NCBI RefSeq assembly: GCF_003058225.1
Contig: NZ_QBUG01000003.1
Coordinates: 248,001-312,000 of the forward strand
Length of the DNA: 64,000 nt
From: Promicromonospora sp. AC04
GTDB taxonomy: Bacteria > Actinomycetota > Actinomycetes > Actinomycetales > Cellulomonadaceae
Reading direction: 5' to 3'
Below, one piece after another: positions 29,738 to 38,603 of the stretch. The notes below the pieces were generated by a model. It made no database searches. It was given only the letters and a program-made list of their open reading frames with translations, and was not told the origin of the DNA. The stretch's first letter is position 1. Each line of letters starts with the position of its first letter. The position numbers and the translations under genes are program-made.

Positions 29738-31021
29738 TCAGGCGGGGTGGGCGATCTCCAGCCGCGTGGGCAGGGCGCCGGCGGCGGCCCGGCCCGGCGG
29801 GAAGCGCCCGTCCGCCCCCGGCGTCACCGAGCCCAGCACGCTCGGGCGCCGCGCACCCGTCGGACCAGGCAGCACGCCGGGCAGGCCGTGCCAGGTGTGC
29901 CAGCCCAGCACCGCGAACGCCAGGGCCTCCTTGGCCTGGCTCGGCACACCCAGCTCGTCGGAGGTCCGGACGGCGACACCCGGCAGCTCGTCCCGGAGCG
30001 CCGCCATGAGCACGGGGTTGCGGGTACCCCCGCCGGAGGCGACGACCTCGGTGGCGGTGCGCCGGACGGCGTCGGCCACGGTGCGGGCGGTGAGCGCCAC
30101 GAGGGTGGCGAGCAGGTCCTCCGGCGCCGACAGCGTGGGCCCGAGGCGATCCAGCAGGTAGCCCAGGTGGAAGAGCTCCTTGCCGGTCGACTTCGGTGCC
30201 GGGCGGGCGTAGTACGGATCGTCGAGCAGGCGCTCCAGGAGGTCGGGGAGCACCCGCCCGCGGGCGGCGAGGGCGCCGTCGGCGTCGAAGGCGAGGCGGC
30301 CGCCGGTGACGTGCCGCGTCGCGGCGTCGAGCAACGCGCAGGCGGGGCCGGTGTCGAAGGCGAGCGGGGTCTCGAAAAGCTCGACGGCCGGGGAGGCGGG
30401 CTTGCTCGCCGGCGAGTCGGGCGCGACCGCCGACGGCAGCACCGTCACGTTCGCGATGCCACCCAGGTTGAGCGCAACAGGGGTGCCGGGACGGCCCGCG
30501 AGCCACAGCGCGTCGAACAGGCCGACCAGGGGAGCGCCTTGCCCGCCCGCAGCGACGTCGCGGGTGCGGAGGCCCGAGACGACGGGCAGTCCCGTCGACT
30601 CGGCGATCCACGCGGGCTCGCCGATCTGCAGGGTGCCGCGCACGCCGCCGCCGTCGGACGCCCAGTGGAAGACCGTCTGGCCGTGCGAGACGACGAGGTC
30701 GGCGCGGCCGTCGCAGAGCTCGGCCACGGCGCGCGCGGCGACCTCGGCGAAGGCCTGTCCGATTCCCGTGTCCAGCCGGCACACGGCCTCCATAGTGGTC
30801 GGGGACGGGGGAAGGGCCGCCACGAGGTCGGCGCGGAGCGCTGCCGGGTAGGGGACGGAGAGGTGCCCGAGCGGCGTGAGCATCAGCGTGTCGTCGGCGA
30901 GCCGCAGCTCGCACGCGGCGGCGTCGACGGCGTCGTGGGACGTGCCGGACATCATGCCGACCACCCGGAGCGGAGGCGTCTCCACCGGTGGCAGCCCTTT
31001 TCCGAGTATCTGATCCCCCAT
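29738..31021 (-). CDS. anmK: Anhydro-N-acetylmuramic acid kinase
   Basis: AnmK phosphorylates and hydrates 1,6-anhydro-MurNAc to MurNAc-6-phosphate in peptidoglycan recycling. The 427-residue protein carries the family opening GMMSGTSHDAVDAA (ATP-binding), SHGQTVFHW, LNLGGIANVT, FDTGPACALLD, KSTGKELFHLGYL and VASGGGTRNPVLM. ATG 31021 has GGAGG about 11 nt upstream. No murQ or nagZ is adjacent. It is divergent from the methyltransferase at 31093, with 71 bases between the two starts. Confidence 0.92.
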   Translation of the reverse strand: MGDQILGKGLPPVETPPLRVVGMMSGTSHDAVDAAACELRLADDTLMLTPLGHLSVPYPAALRADLVAALPPSPTTMEAVCRLDTGIGQAFAEVAARAVAELCDGRADLVVSHGQTVFHWASDGGGVRGTLQIGEPAWIAESTGLPVVSGLRTRDVAAGGQGAPLVGLFDALWLAGRPGTPVALNLGGIANVTVLPSAVAPDSPASKPASPAVELFETPLAFDTGPACALLDAATRHVTGGRLAFDADGALAARGRVLPDLLERLLDDPYYARPAPKSTGKELFHLGYLLDRLGPTLSAPEDLLATLVALTARTVADAVRRTATEVVASGGGTRNPVLMAALRDELPGVAVRTSDELGVPSQAKEALAFAVLGWHTWHGLPGVLPGPTGARRPSVLGSVTPGADGRFPPGRAAAGALPTRLEIAHPA

Positions 31022-31092
31022 CGGAACGACTCCTCCGGTCGTGTTTACGCCACTGTTAGCCCTTGCTCCCCGTTTGCGCCACAATCTCCCAC

Positions 31093-31941
31093 ATGCTTGA
31101 CGTCTCGATCGCCCCAGCTCCGGCGCCGGACGCGCCGTTCGAGGACCACATCGAATGGGCGCGCAACGCCCCTGCGACTCCTGCAACACCCGCGGCGCTG
31201 TTCACGCGCGGTCTCGACGACGCTCCCGTCGACGACCGTCTCATGATCGACGCCCCGAAGTGGGACTACCCCGCCCTCGCCCGCGAGATCGTGCTCAAGG
31301 CCCGAGGGGCAGTGCTCGACATCGGCACCGGTGACGGCGACTTCTTCGCGGGCCTCGGCCCGCTCCCGAGGGGTTCGGCCGCGACAGAGCTCGGCCCGGC
31401 CTTCCTCGCCGCCCGACGCCGCCTGGCGCCGCTCGGTGTGGAGGTGCGTCGGGTCGAGCCGTCCTGGACGGGTGACGTGCTGCTGCCCTTCTTCGACGGC
31501 CAGTACAGCGCGGTACTCAGCCGGTTCAGCACCATCGACCCCGACGAGGTTGGCCGGGTGCTGGAGCCGGGCGGGATGTTCCTCACCGAGCAGGTGGACA
31601 CGCGCGACGGGATCGCCCTCAACAATGCGCTGCGGGTGCCGCTCGGCTGGGACCCGGACGGTGTCACTATCGACGTCATCTCCGACGGTCTCGTCGCCTC
31701 CGGCCTCGAGATCGTGGAGGCCACCGAGTACGCGGGCACGCGCACGTTCAAGGACCTGTCGTCCGTGCTCTGGTACCTGCGGATGGCGGCATGGCAGGTG
31801 CCGGACCTCGCCGACCTCAGCCCCGCCGCCGTCGCGCGGCACGAGGCGGCGCTGCGCGGTCTGCACATGCACTTCGCGACGGGCAACGTGCTCGTCGACG
31901 AGGCGCCACGCATCCTGGTCACGGCTCGCCGGCCGTTCTGA
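31093..31941 (+). CDS. Class I SAM-dependent methyltransferase
   Basis: A 282-residue protein with SAM-binding motif I VLDIGTGDGDFF (about residue 76), a motif-II-like acidic strand and motif III RVLEPGGMFLTEQVD. The C-terminal half resembles SAM methyltransferases of unknown substrate annotated broadly in Actinobacteria. ATG 31093 (MLDVSIAPAP) is favoured; an in-frame ATG at 31063 would add ten residues and run into the anmK promoter. Substrate unknown. Confidence 0.8.
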   Translation: MLDVSIAPAPAPDAPFEDHIEWARNAPATPATPAALFTRGLDDAPVDDRLMIDAPKWDYPALAREIVLKARGAVLDIGTGDGDFFAGLGPLPRGSAATELGPAFLAARRRLAPLGVEVRRVEPSWTGDVLLPFFDGQYSAVLSRFSTIDPDEVGRVLEPGGMFLTEQVDTRDGIALNNALRVPLGWDPDGVTIDVISDGLVASGLEIVEATEYAGTRTFKDLSSVLWYLRMAAWQVPDLADLSPAAVARHEAALRGLHMHFATGNVLVDEAPRILVTARRPF

Positions 31942-32167
31942 GCGCGACGGAGCCCCGCCGGTCGAGCTCGTCGAGACCGAGGTCTTGGCGAGCCCGGCCG
32001 GCGAGCGGCTCTGACAGCGGGTGAACTGGCGGGTGAACTCCGACGGAGTTCTGCCGATTCTTGGTAAATGTTGCTTCCGGCACCATTCGAGGCGCGTTAC
32101 GTTCGCGGCGCCCGGGACCGACGACGGTCCCGGCGCCCCGTCCTGTCACGGATCGCGAAGGACCCCA
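31942..32167. other. Gap before repeat protein: GTCGAG motif and 5' stem-loop
   Basis: GGTCGAGCTCGTCGAGACC at 31960-31978 resembles the GTCGAG...TCGAGACC intergenic repeats scattered through many Micrococcales genomes. A stem-loop (32107-32119 with 32126-32137, one bulged C, GGCGCC and GGGACC stems) lies 30 bases before the next start, within the likely 5' UTR. Confidence 0.35.
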
Positions 32168-34204
32168 ATGAATCCCACCCCCCTCGGCGAAGCTCATCCC
32201 GCGTTCGCCACACCCGCACCCACTCACCGCACGGCTCGCCGCTGGCGCACCGGCGCATCGATCGCCGTACTCGCCCTGGTCGGGGCACCGCTCGTCGCGG
32301 TGCCCGCGTCAGCGACGGAGGAGACCTCGGACGCGCCCGTCTTCACCGGCACCCTCGCGGTGAACGGTGCGGCCGCCGTCGGCTCCACGCTCACCATCGA
32401 CCAGACCGGCGGCACCTGGGCGCCCGAGCCCGAGAGCGTCGACTACTCGTGGCTCCTCAGTGCCGACGCGGTGCTGGATGCCTCTGACGTCCGCATCGAC
32501 GACGCCACCGAGCCGACCCTGGCACTCCTGCCCACCTACCTCGACCAGTACGTGATCGGCACCGTCGCCGCGACAGCGGGCGGCGCGACGAGCGAGCCCG
32601 TCGCAGCGGCCGCCGCCGGGCCGGTGGCACCGGGCGAGATCGCCGCCGGCACCCCGAGCATCTCCGGTACGGTCCGCGTCGGCTCGACGCTCACGGCCCA
32701 GGCAGGCACCTGGCCCGAGGGCACCGCGCTCGCCTACGAGTGGCGCGTCAGCGGCCTCACGGTCGCCACCACCTCGACGTTCACGCCCCAGGCCGCGCAC
32801 GCGGGCAAGACGCTGCGCCTCGTGGTGACCGGGACGAAGGACGGCTACACGCCGGAGACCGCCTACAGCGCGTTCGCCACCGTCGCGAACGCCACCTTCA
32901 CCACCACGACGCCGCAGATCAACGGCACGGTCAAGGTCGACGCCCTGGTCGGTGCCACGACGGGCCACTTCTCCCCGACGGCGTCCCTGACGTACCGGTG
33001 GAAGGCGAACGGCAACCCGATCGCCGGCGCGACCAGCCGCACCTACAAGATCCCCGCCAGCCTGCACGGTGACAAGCTCACGGTCACGGTGACGGGCTCC
33101 AAGGCCGGCTACACCACCAAGAGCGTCACGTCGCCGGCGTCCGTCGTCTCGAAGCCGTTCGGGCGGGCGTCCGTGCCGACGATCAGCGGGACGGTCCGCG
33201 TGGGCCAGACCCTCACCGCGAACCGCGGCACCTGGTCGCCCACTCCGTCCGTGGTCACCTACCAGTGGCGGGCCGAGGGCCGGCCGATCCCGGGCGCGAC
33301 CAGCCGCACCTACCGGCTCACGCGCAACGAGCACGGCAAGAACATCTCCGTCGAGATCGTCGGCCGCAAGTACGCGTACCTGCCGACCACGCGCCTCAGC
33401 GCCGCGACCGAGACCGTCAAGTGGCCGGTCGGCGTCAGCACGCCGAACGTGACGACGCACCCGACGCGCTACGTGCAGACCACGGTGGGCCGGACCGTCA
33501 CCCTCAAGGTCTCCGCCACCGGCGGCAGCCTCAGCTACCAGTGGCAGCGCTGGACCCCGGCGACCGGCACCTGGACCGACATGTCCGGGAAGACGAGCTC
33601 CACGCTCACGTTCACCGCCGCGACCATGCACGAGCTCAACCAGTTCCGTGCGGTCGTGTCGAACGTGGCGGGCAAGGACACCAGCAACCGCACGTACATG
33701 TGGGTCCAGTCCTCGTTCGCGAACCCGTTCTCGACGTACCAGTGGTTCAGCCTCTGGAACTTCAACACCGCGCTCAGCGACTCCGTCGACGACTACGAGG
33801 GCTACCTCGCTGCCAACGTCTACATCTGCGCCGCGCCGGGCTACGACCCGACCGGCAACGTGTCCGTGCAGTTCGTCGGCAGCAACGGCACGGTCTACCC
33901 GGGTGCGGGCCAGGAGCAGCCCGACCACATCTCGAACGGGGTAGTCCTGGACGCCGACGGATGCGGCTACTTCGGCGTCTACTCCGAGGCCCCGCAGTCG
34001 GTCCGCGTGGGTGGCCGGTGGCGCGTCACCGACCGTTCGGACGGTCAGGTCACCCACCAGTACGCCAAGTACGAGCGCATGTCCCTGACCGAGCTCGGCG
34101 GCGCACCGTCCGCCCGCGCCCTCTCCGGCGCGGAGACCGCCAAGCTCGACAGCCCGACCGGCTTCGTCCCCGTCGTCGAGCCGCGAGGAACGCTCACGGA
34201 CTGA
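32168..34204 (+). CDS. Secreted Ig-like repeat protein
   Basis: A 678-residue exported protein. The N-terminus is long and basic with a hydrophobic core (about 30-50, SIAVLALVGAPLVAVPASA). Four to five roughly 90-residue repeats follow (PxISGTVRVGxTLTAxxGTWxP, YxWRAxGxPIxGATSRTY, GKxLxVTVTGxKxGYTT), then an Ig-like domain (LSYQWQRWTPATGTW) and a C-terminal domain with two Cys (ICAAPGY, ADGCGYFGVYSE). No LPxTG/LAxTG anchor or membrane helix at the end. Repeats are of the same family as in the protein at 26726-29479, so the two are partial paralogues separated by anmK and a methyltransferase. Function unknown. The 3' end overlaps the convergent hydrolase gene by 11 bases. Confidence 0.82.
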   Translation: MNPTPLGEAHPAFATPAPTHRTARRWRTGASIAVLALVGAPLVAVPASATEETSDAPVFTGTLAVNGAAAVGSTLTIDQTGGTWAPEPESVDYSWLLSADAVLDASDVRIDDATEPTLALLPTYLDQYVIGTVAATAGGATSEPVAAAAAGPVAPGEIAAGTPSISGTVRVGSTLTAQAGTWPEGTALAYEWRVSGLTVATTSTFTPQAAHAGKTLRLVVTGTKDGYTPETAYSAFATVANATFTTTTPQINGTVKVDALVGATTGHFSPTASLTYRWKANGNPIAGATSRTYKIPASLHGDKLTVTVTGSKAGYTTKSVTSPASVVSKPFGRASVPTISGTVRVGQTLTANRGTWSPTPSVVTYQWRAEGRPIPGATSRTYRLTRNEHGKNISVEIVGRKYAYLPTTRLSAATETVKWPVGVSTPNVTTHPTRYVQTTVGRTVTLKVSATGGSLSYQWQRWTPATGTWTDMSGKTSSTLTFTAATMHELNQFRAVVSNVAGKDTSNRTYMWVQSSFANPFSTYQWFSLWNFNTALSDSVDDYEGYLAANVYICAAPGYDPTGNVSVQFVGSNGTVYPGAGQEQPDHISNGVVLDADGCGYFGVYSEAPQSVRVGGRWRVTDRSDGQVTHQYAKYERMSLTELGGAPSARALSGAETAKLDSPTGFVPVVEPRGTLTD

Positions 34205-35021
34205 CACCGAGGAGGCTCGCAACCGCCTCCGCCATCGCTTCCGGCGGCACGTCCGTCCCGTGCCCGGGCAGGGTCACGCGACGTGCCGCCGGAAGCACCG
34301 CCGCCAGCGACTCCGCGGCCGCCGCGACCGTCGCGGCGCTCGCGGTGCCGTCGACCACCAGGACCGGCTGGGAGATCAGGTGCCACCGGCCCATCAGGGC
34401 ACGGCGGCCCAGGGCGACGCTCGCGAGTATCCGCCCGTCGTAGGCGATGGTCGGCGCTATCGACTCGAGGTCCGCCCACGACGCCGATGCCCGCATGCGC
34501 GGCACGAGCCGGCACGGCATGCCCACCACGTCGAGGAACAGCTCGACGGCGCTGCCTGGGTCGCCCACCTCGATGCAGGCCTCGACGCCCGCGATCATCC
34601 GGGGGTCGACGGGCGGCTCGCCGCTCGCCACGTCATAGGCCGCCTCGTAGCAGAGGACGCCGGTGACGCCGTCGCCGAGGTCGGCCGCCGCACGCAGCGC
34701 GAGGAACGCGCCCGAGGAGATGCCCAGCAGCGCGGCCGGGCCGGTGACCTCCAGCAGCGCGGCGATGTCGTCGACCTCCCGGTCCACGCTGTACGGGGGA
34801 TTGTCGCCGCTCCCGCCCCGCCCGCGGCGGTCGTACCGCAGCGTGGTCGCCCGGTCGCCCAGCGCCGACGCCACGGCGAGCGTGACGGGCAGGCGGTGGG
34901 AGAGGACGCCGTCGACCACCACGATCGCCGGCGCCAGGCCGCGGCCTGGCCCAGTGAGGTCGTACGCGATCCGGGTGCCGTCGGCCGACGTCGTGAAGGC
35001 GTCGACGGGGGTGATGGTCAT
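34194..35021 (-). CDS. Alpha/beta hydrolase
   Basis: A 275-residue alpha/beta-hydrolase-fold protein. The oxyanion/strand region LRYDRRGRGGSGDNPPYS, nucleophile elbow LLGISSGAFLAL (Ser in GISSG) and the C-terminal His in TLPGHGTDVPPE are all present. The family includes esterases and haloperoxidase-like enzymes; substrate unknown. The start is ATG 35021 (MTITPVDAFTTSADG). Its last 11 bases overlap the convergent repeat-protein gene, with no terminator visible between them. Confidence 0.85.
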   Translation of the reverse strand: MTITPVDAFTTSADGTRIAYDLTGPGRGLAPAIVVVDGVLSHRLPVTLAVASALGDRATTLRYDRRGRGGSGDNPPYSVDREVDDIAALLEVTGPAALLGISSGAFLALRAAADLGDGVTGVLCYEAAYDVASGEPPVDPRMIAGVEACIEVGDPGSAVELFLDVVGMPCRLVPRMRASASWADLESIAPTIAYDGRILASVALGRRALMGRWHLISQPVLVVDGTASAATVAAAAESLAAVLPAARRVTLPGHGTDVPPEAMAEAVASLLGVSP

Positions 35022-35405
35022 GCAGGGCAGACGGACCGGCGCCGCGAAAGTCGTCGCTCGGACCGGTGCCCGAGGCTATGGATTTCGCCGCGAGGAAAAA
35101 ACCCTGTGCGCACGCCGCCGGGCGGCGTAGGTTCGTGGGCACATGAGAAGGGAGGTGATCCGAGAAGTGATTTCACATCGGACCCATGAGGTGGTCGCGC
35201 GCTAGTCGCGTGACGCGTATGCGTTTCGCGCCGACGGCGCTCAGGGGGCTCAGCACGGGGCCTTCCTGATCGCTCAGGCGCAACGGGACACTGGTGGCGA
35301 TTTCCTCGCGACCACCGGAGCCCGCGGGTGCCGTGCCCTCGTCCAGCACGGCTGACACATGTCGCCCCGCGGGCTTTCCCGCGCCCACCGGCCGCAGGGA
35401 AGAAT
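35022..35405. other. Gap with extended anti-16S SD-like site and short reading frames
   Basis: Bases 35147-35160 (GAAGGGAGGTGATC) continue one more C and are complementary to the 3' end of actinobacterial 16S rRNA over about 15 of 16 positions. A GTG at 35167 opens 12 codons (VISHRTHEVVAR, stop 35203-35205). An ATG at 35186 opens 27 codons in another frame (MRWSRASRVTRMRFAPTALR..., stop 35267-35269). Either may be a leader peptide of the downstream phosphatase gene, 140-200 bases away. No other gene is visible in the gap. Confidence 0.35.
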
Positions 35406-35927
35406 GTGCGCGTGACTGCCTACCGCGTGATGACCGTCTGCACGGGAAACATCTGCAGGTCCCCGATGGCCGAGGTCGTGCTCCGCGACCGTTTCGAGGC
35501 CGCGGGCCTGGGCGACGCCGTGGTGGTGGACTCGTCCGGCGTGAGCGACGAGGAGCACGGTAATCCGGTGGACCGCCGTGCTCGCGCGGTCCTCGCCGAG
35601 CACGGCTACCCCACCGGCGACGGACACCGGGCACGCCGGGTGACCAGGGACGACGTCGGCTCGCGGGACCTGATTCTCGCGATGACGACCCGGCACGCGC
35701 AGGTCCTGCGGAACCTTGCCGGCAGTGCGCAGGCGGACCCCACGATTCGGATGTACCGGTCGTTCGACCCGGCCGCGGACGGCGCTCCCGAGCACCAGCT
35801 CGACGTCGCCGACCCCTGGTACGGCGGACCCGAGGACTTCGAGGTGTGCCTGACCGAGATCGAGGCGGCCGCGGACGGCGTCGTCGACTTCGTGCGCGCG
35901 GAGCTGGGTGTGCCCTCGGGCACCTGA
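35406..35927 (+). CDS. Low-molecular-weight protein-tyrosine phosphatase
   Basis: A 173-residue LMW-PTP. The P-loop is CTGNICRSP (C-x5-R-S/T), and the general-acid loop is DVADPWYGG. These enzymes dephosphorylate tyrosine, and in some bacteria arsenate reductases share the fold; the DPWYGG loop favours a phosphatase. AGGGA at 35396-35400 best fits GTG 35406; GTG 35412 is an alternative. No tyrosine-kinase gene is near. It may be preceded by a leader peptide (see 35022-35405). Confidence 0.88.
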   Translation: MRVTAYRVMTVCTGNICRSPMAEVVLRDRFEAAGLGDAVVVDSSGVSDEEHGNPVDRRARAVLAEHGYPTGDGHRARRVTRDDVGSRDLILAMTTRHAQVLRNLAGSAQADPTIRMYRSFDPAADGAPEHQLDVADPWYGGPEDFEVCLTEIEAAADGVVDFVRAELGVPSGT

Positions 35928-35989
35928 TCGGCACAGGTTTCACCCCCGCACACCCGACCCGGTTGTGATCCGCCGATTACGGTGAGGGA

Positions 35990-36925
35990 ATGACGTCCGC
36001 GTCGCCCGAACGGCTGGTCGTCCTCACGGGGGCTGACGGCCGGCTGGGCTCCAGGCTTGCCTTCCGCGTAGCCGCGGCGGGCGGTCAGCAGCGCCTCCTG
36101 GTCACCGGCCGAGGCGCGGCACCCCGGCTGCCCGACGGCGCCCCGCTGCCTGAGGCCGAGATCGTCGCCACGCCGACCGACGCCGATACCAGGTTCCTGA
36201 CCAGCGCTTTTGCCGGGGCCGAGGCTGTGTTCCTCGTGCCCAGCCGAGAGCGTCCCGGCAGGCTCGGCAAGCACCGCGCGGCGATCGACGCCGCCGTGCT
36301 CGCCGGGGTGCGGCACGTGGTCTACGTGTCGTCGGTCGGCGCGGGACCGAGCGCCATCGCCACCGCCGCCCGGGACGACTGGCTCACCGAGGAGTACCTG
36401 CGAGGCACCGACCTGACGTGGACGATGCTGCGCACCACCATGTTCCATCGCACCTCGACCTTCGCGGTCCACGACGAGTCGTCCAGCCCGGGGCGGAGCG
36501 CGGTGCTCCGCGCACCCGCTGGTCAGGGCCGGGTCGCCTCCGTATCGCACGACGACGTGGCCGACGTCGCCACCGCCGTCCTCCTCGACGAGGACCGGCG
36601 CAGGCACGCGGGCCGGGCGTACCAGCTGACCGGCCCCGAGGCGCTGAGCTTCGACGAGATCGCGGCGGCGCTGTCGGCGGCCGCGGGCCGGACCATCCGG
36701 TACGTGCCGCAGACCGCGGAGCAGGCGCGCGCCCTGTTCTACCGGTCGACCGCCACCGAGGTGGAGGATTGGATCACCCAGTGCCAGGCGATCGAGGCGG
36801 GCGTGTTCGCCGAGGTGAGCCCGGACGTCGGGTACCTGGCCGGGCGGGAAGCGCAGTCGCTCGAGGTCTGGCTCGACGACTACCCAGCAGAATGGGCGCA
36901 CCTCCGGTTACCGTCGGTGGGATGA
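35990..36925 (+). CDS. NmrA-like NAD(P)-binding protein
   Basis: A 311-residue atypical short-chain-dehydrogenase protein of the NmrA/quinone-reductase-like group. The Rossmann motif is degenerate (LTGADGRLGSRLA in place of GxxGxxG). HVVYVSSVGAGPS, TMLRTTMFHRT and the C-terminal substrate part (AYQLTGPEALSFDEIAAALSAA) are typical. It lacks the YxxxK catalytic pair, so it may be a redox sensor or reductase. The stop overlaps the next ATG (ATGA), forming a two-gene operon. Confidence 0.82.
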   Translation: MTSASPERLVVLTGADGRLGSRLAFRVAAAGGQQRLLVTGRGAAPRLPDGAPLPEAEIVATPTDADTRFLTSAFAGAEAVFLVPSRERPGRLGKHRAAIDAAVLAGVRHVVYVSSVGAGPSAIATAARDDWLTEEYLRGTDLTWTMLRTTMFHRTSTFAVHDESSSPGRSAVLRAPAGQGRVASVSHDDVADVATAVLLDEDRRRHAGRAYQLTGPEALSFDEIAAALSAAAGRTIRYVPQTAEQARALFYRSTATEVEDWITQCQAIEAGVFAEVSPDVGYLAGREAQSLEVWLDDYPAEWAHLRLPSVG

Positions 36926-38166
36926 CGAGCCTCTCCCCGGGCCTGGAAGACGGGCCGAAGCCGGAGCCGGACTGGGAGTCAGACGTGCTGCCGGGCTTCG
37001 AACGCCTGACGCTGCCGTTGCAACCCGACGAGGACGAGGCCGAGGTGGTGGCGACGCTGGTGCGTCGCGCCCGCCCGGCCCCCGACCGATCCGGCGATGC
37101 CGGGCAACGCCGGGGCATCCGTCGGGTGGGCGCGGAAAACCCGCAGGTGGCGCGCCTCTGGGACGAGCTGTCGGAGCTGGGGCGGCGGCTGGGCCTGCGC
37201 GGCGCGTCGCGGTTGCATCCCGATGTCGCGTCCGGGGCCGCGACCGAGATCGCGTCCGAGTTCGCGCAGGACGGCGAGCCGCGGGCCGCCGTGCCCGACG
37301 CCGGCGTCGACCTGCTGTACGTGCACGGCTGGCTCGACTACTTCTTCCAGACCCACCTCGCCGACTTCTGGGAGTCGCTCGGCGTGCGGTTCCACGCGCT
37401 CGACCTGCGACGTTACGGTCGCAGCCTGCGCGAGGGGCAGACCCCGGGGTACGTGCGCAACCTGGCCATCTACGACGAGGAGATCGAGGCCGCGCTCGAC
37501 GTCATGGGGCACGGCCCCGACACCCGGCCCGCGCGCAAGCTCGTGCTCATGGGCCACTCCACGGGCGGCCTCATCCTCAGCCTGTGGACGGCGCGCAACC
37601 AGGAGCGCGTCGCCGGGCTCGTGCTGAACGGGCCGTGGCTGGAGTTCCAGACCCGTGAGGTGGGGCGCAAGTTCATGGAGCCCACGATCCGGGTGCAGTC
37701 CGTGCTCGTGCCGCGCAGCCAGCTCGTCAACCTGGACCGCGGCCTGTACGCGCGCTCCATCTCGTCGCGGTTCGACGGCGAGTGGGACTACGACGCAGCC
37801 TGGCGGCCCGACGCCGGCTGGCGCGCCACCCCCGCCTGGCTCGCCGCGATCTTCCGCGGGCAGGAACAGGTGGCGCGTGGTCTGGGCATCGAGGTGCCGG
37901 TCCTGGTGCTGCTCAGCACCCGCAGCACCATCCCGACCCGGTGGAGCGAGGACATGAAGAGCACGGACTCGGTGCTGGACGTGATCGGTATCGCCCGCCG
38001 CGTGCCCGACGTCGGCTTGCTCACCACGCTCGTGCGCATCAGGGGTGGCCTGCACGACGCGACCCTCTCCGCGAAGCCCGCGCGGGAGCAGGTGTGGCGC
38101 GAGACGGGGCGCTGGTTCCGCGGATACGTTCTCGCCCCGGCCGACGCCGAGCCGCCCACCCCCTGA
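36922..38166 (+). CDS. Alpha/beta hydrolase (lysophospholipase-like)
   Basis: A 414-residue protein whose first 115 residues are variable. The hydrolase fold starts at VDLLYVHGWLDYFFQTHLADF. The nucleophile is Ser in LVLMGHSTGGLILSLW, with FHALDLRRYGRS before it and IRGGLHDATLS holding the likely catalytic His. The pattern resembles serine hydrolases annotated as lysophospholipases or monoacylglycerol lipases. It is coupled to the NmrA-like gene by a 4-nt overlap. Substrate unknown. Confidence 0.82.
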   Translation: MTSLSPGLEDGPKPEPDWESDVLPGFERLTLPLQPDEDEAEVVATLVRRARPAPDRSGDAGQRRGIRRVGAENPQVARLWDELSELGRRLGLRGASRLHPDVASGAATEIASEFAQDGEPRAAVPDAGVDLLYVHGWLDYFFQTHLADFWESLGVRFHALDLRRYGRSLREGQTPGYVRNLAIYDEEIEAALDVMGHGPDTRPARKLVLMGHSTGGLILSLWTARNQERVAGLVLNGPWLEFQTREVGRKFMEPTIRVQSVLVPRSQLVNLDRGLYARSISSRFDGEWDYDAAWRPDAGWRATPAWLAAIFRGQEQVARGLGIEVPVLVLLSTRSTIPTRWSEDMKSTDSVLDVIGIARRVPDVGLLTTLVRIRGGLHDATLSAKPAREQVWRETGRWFRGYVLAPADAEPPTP

Positions 38167-38255
38167 TTCTGGCGGCCCCTGGCAAAGAATGGGCCCTGGT
38201 GGGATCCTGGAATCGAGGTGCCCACACCGATGTCGGGCACGAGGGGCGATGCGCC

Positions 38256-38549
38256 ATGACAACGCACCAGGAGACTCACCCCCGGGCTCGCCGGGGCGGG
38301 CCGTTTCTCGCTCGCAGCGAGACCGCCGTCGGGATCGCTGCGCTGATACTCGGGATGCTGATCTCGCAGGGCACCGCCGAGGGGGTGACGATCGCGGGCT
38401 GTCTCGCCATGGCCGCCGGAGCACTGTTCGGCAGGTTCGGGGCCAGCTGGGGGCGCATGGCCGTGGCTGCGGGACTGGGGTTCGCGCTCGGGTCCGTGCC
38501 CTACTGGCTGATGACCGCCATGGTCATCGTCACGGCGTACGGGTTCTGA
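38256..38549 (+). CDS. Small hydrophobic membrane protein
   Basis: A 97-residue protein with a short basic N-terminus (MTTHQETHPRARRGG) and three hydrophobic segments (about 25-45, 48-62, 70-92). GAGGGG at 38241-38246 precedes ATG 38256 by 9 nt. No family is recognised. It lies 89 bases after the hydrolase and before a double terminator, so it may be the last gene of that operon. Confidence 0.65.
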   Translation: MTTHQETHPRARRGGPFLARSETAVGIAALILGMLISQGTAEGVTIAGCLAMAAGALFGRFGASWGRMAVAAGLGFALGSVPYWLMTAMVIVTAYGF

Positions 38550-38558
38550 CTCCGCTCA

Positions 38559-38599
38559 GATGCGGGCACGATTGTGCCCGCATCGGCACTGTTGTGCCG
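38559..38599. terminator. Double hairpin terminator
   Basis: An 11-bp stem GATGCGGGCAC/GTGCCCGCATC with loop GATT (38559-38584) abuts a second stem CGGCAC/GTGCCG with loop TGTT (38584-38599). It lies between convergent genes. Confidence 0.8.
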
Positions 38600-38603
38600 A
38601 GGC

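Noticed and set aside
35145-35162. Fragment of a 16S rRNA gene
   Set aside because: Only the complement of the last 16 bases is present, with no further rRNA sequence on either side.
36418-36921. Upstream extension of the second alpha/beta hydrolase
   Set aside because: It lies entirely within the NmrA-like gene in another frame; ATG 36922 overlaps the stop as ATGA.
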